The position numbers and the translations under genes were made by a program. Below are positions 5,402 to 6,072 of a DNA stretch of 6,072 bases, piece after piece. Position 1 is the stretch's first letter. Each line of letters starts with the position of its first letter. The DNA is from Gallionella sp. UBA4737. Lineage in GTDB: Bacteria > Pseudomonadota > Gammaproteobacteria > Burkholderiales > Gallionellaceae. Location of the stretch: contig DHIV01000007.1 of assembly GCA_002403995.1 (NCBI GenBank), positions 1,680-7,751 on the forward strand. The letters run 5' to 3'. The notes beneath the pieces were generated by a model. It had not been told where the DNA came from. It ran no database searches and saw only the letters and a list, made by a program, of their open reading frames with translations.

Positions 5402-6072
5402 ATGAACGATAAATTCCTTCCCTTTTCCAAACCCACGATAGACGAAGCCACCATCGCCTCGGTCGCGGACACGCTGCGCTCCGGCTGGATCACCAGCGGC
5501 CCCAAGGTGCAGGAATTCGAGAAACAGCTTTCCGCCTATTTCGGCGGCCGTCCGGTGCGCACTTTCAATTCCGGCACCTGCACGATGGAGATCGCGCTGC
5601 GCATCGCGGGCATCGGTGCGGGCGATGAAGTCATCACCACGCCGATCTCCTGGGTCGCCACCGCGAACGTGATAATCGAAGTCGGCGCAACGCCGGTGTT
5701 CGCCGACATCGACCCGGTCACGCGCAACATCGATCTGGACAAGCTTGAAGCCGCGATCACGCCGCGCACCAGGGCGGTCATCCCGGTGTATCTGGCGGGC
5801 AAGCCGGTGGACATGGACAGGCTGTATGCGATCGCGGCCAAGCACAAACTGCGCGTGATCGAAGATGCCGCGCAGGCGATCGGCTCGAGCTGGCGCGGCA
5901 AACCCATAGGCTCGTTCGGCGATTTCGTCTCGTTCAGCTTTCAGGCCAACAAAAACATCACCACCTCCGAAGGCGGTTGTCTGGTGCTGAACAATGCTGA
6001 AGAAGTTACGCTCGCGGAAAAATTCCGCTTGCAAGGCGTGACGCGCAGCGGCTGGGACGGCATCGAGGTGGA
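5402..6072 (+). CDS. arnB: ArnB-like PLP-dependent sugar aminotransferase (DegT/DnrJ/EryC1/StrS family); 3' end missing
   Basis: Fold-type I aminotransferase acting on nucleotide-linked ketosugars. In the arn pathway ArnB converts UDP-4-keto-pentose to UDP-4-amino-4-deoxy-L-arabinose with glutamate as donor, in the cytoplasm. The window holds 223 complete codons of a family usually near 380 residues, and the frame runs open to the end. FLPFSKP (5-11) and SGWITSGPK (27-35) closely match E. coli ArnB. GDEVIT (74-79), GATPVFADID (95-104), ITPRTRAVIPVYLAG (119-133) and EDAAQAIG (154-161) follow. SFQANKNITTSEGG (179-192) contains the PLP-binding lysine at residue 184. E. coli ArnB has His where Gln158 sits, but Gln is common in the wider family. 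The ATG at 5402 places the N-terminus as in ArnB; no strong ribosome site is seen. ArnT- and ArnE-like neighbours favour ArnB over PseC, perosamine or other sugar aminotransferases, though substrate is unproven. Confidence 0.85.
   Translation, partial: MNDKFLPFSKPTIDEATIASVADTLRSGWITSGPKVQEFEKQLSAYFGGRPVRTFNSGTCTMEIALRIAGIGAGDEVITTPISWVATANVIIEVGATPVFADIDPVTRNIDLDKLEAAITPRTRAVIPVYLAGKPVDMDRLYAIAAKHKLRVIEDAAQAIGSSWRGKPIGSFGDFVSFSFQANKNITTSEGGCLVLNNAEEVTLAEKFRLQGVTRSGWDGIEV

Noticed and set aside
5385..5405. Second mini-ORF (MKREKS) whose stop overlaps the aminotransferase ATG
   Set aside because: It mirrors the ATGA linkage at 3411 but has no ribosome site upstream. Any gene starting ATGA will often show such an overlap by chance.
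5348..6034. Minus-strand ORF of 228 codons opposite the aminotransferase
   Set aside because: The plus-strand frame carries all the PLP aminotransferase motifs including the lysine. The antisense frame is Asp/Arg-rich and without motifs.

Overview
The window looks like chromosomal DNA of a GC-rich Gram-negative proteobacterium, most likely a betaproteobacterium (a Gallionellaceae- or Nitrosomonadales-like background is my guess). Three things point this way: the dense one-strand gene layout, the combination of a Thermotoga-type (AroAI-beta) DAHP synthase with a single-domain TyrA, and lipid A aminoarabinose (arn-type) genes, which imply an outer membrane. All six genes are on the plus strand. 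There is no non-coding stretch over 50 bases, and I see no tRNA, rRNA, CRISPR array or transposase.

Region 1 (1-1730) is aromatic amino acid biosynthesis. The 3' part of a DAHP synthase gene (first shikimate-pathway step) is followed by tyrA, the prephenate/arogenate dehydrogenase of the tyrosine branch. Between them is a perfect 29-bp palindrome (813-841, 14-bp arms, GTAG at both 5' ends). It resembles dispersed REP-like elements and supplies the stop codon of the DAHP synthase gene.

Region 2 (1733-6072) is an envelope-glycan module packed tightly against tyrA. It contains an ArnT-like GT-C lipid A glycosyltransferase, a single ArnE-like small-multidrug-resistance-fold flippase subunit, an unrecognised 523-residue polytopic membrane protein, and the first 223 codons of an ArnB-like PLP sugar aminotransferase. 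In the enterobacterial pathway ArnB makes UDP-Ara4N, ArnC/D load it on undecaprenyl phosphate, ArnE/F flip the carrier lipid and ArnT transfers the sugar to lipid A. Here the order is T-E-X-B rather than B-C-A-D-T-E-F, no ArnF is seen, and X occupies the place next to ArnE. The missing arnC/A/D functions, if present, must lie beyond the window.

The genes touch or overlap (2-nt gap, a possible 8-codon linker ORF, TGATG overlap), which suggests one transcript from tyrA through X. The only larger gap (48 nt before the aminotransferase) contains a TATAAT hexamer at its start. The most interesting items are protein X, the variant arn arrangement, and the palindrome at the aroF-tyrA junction.
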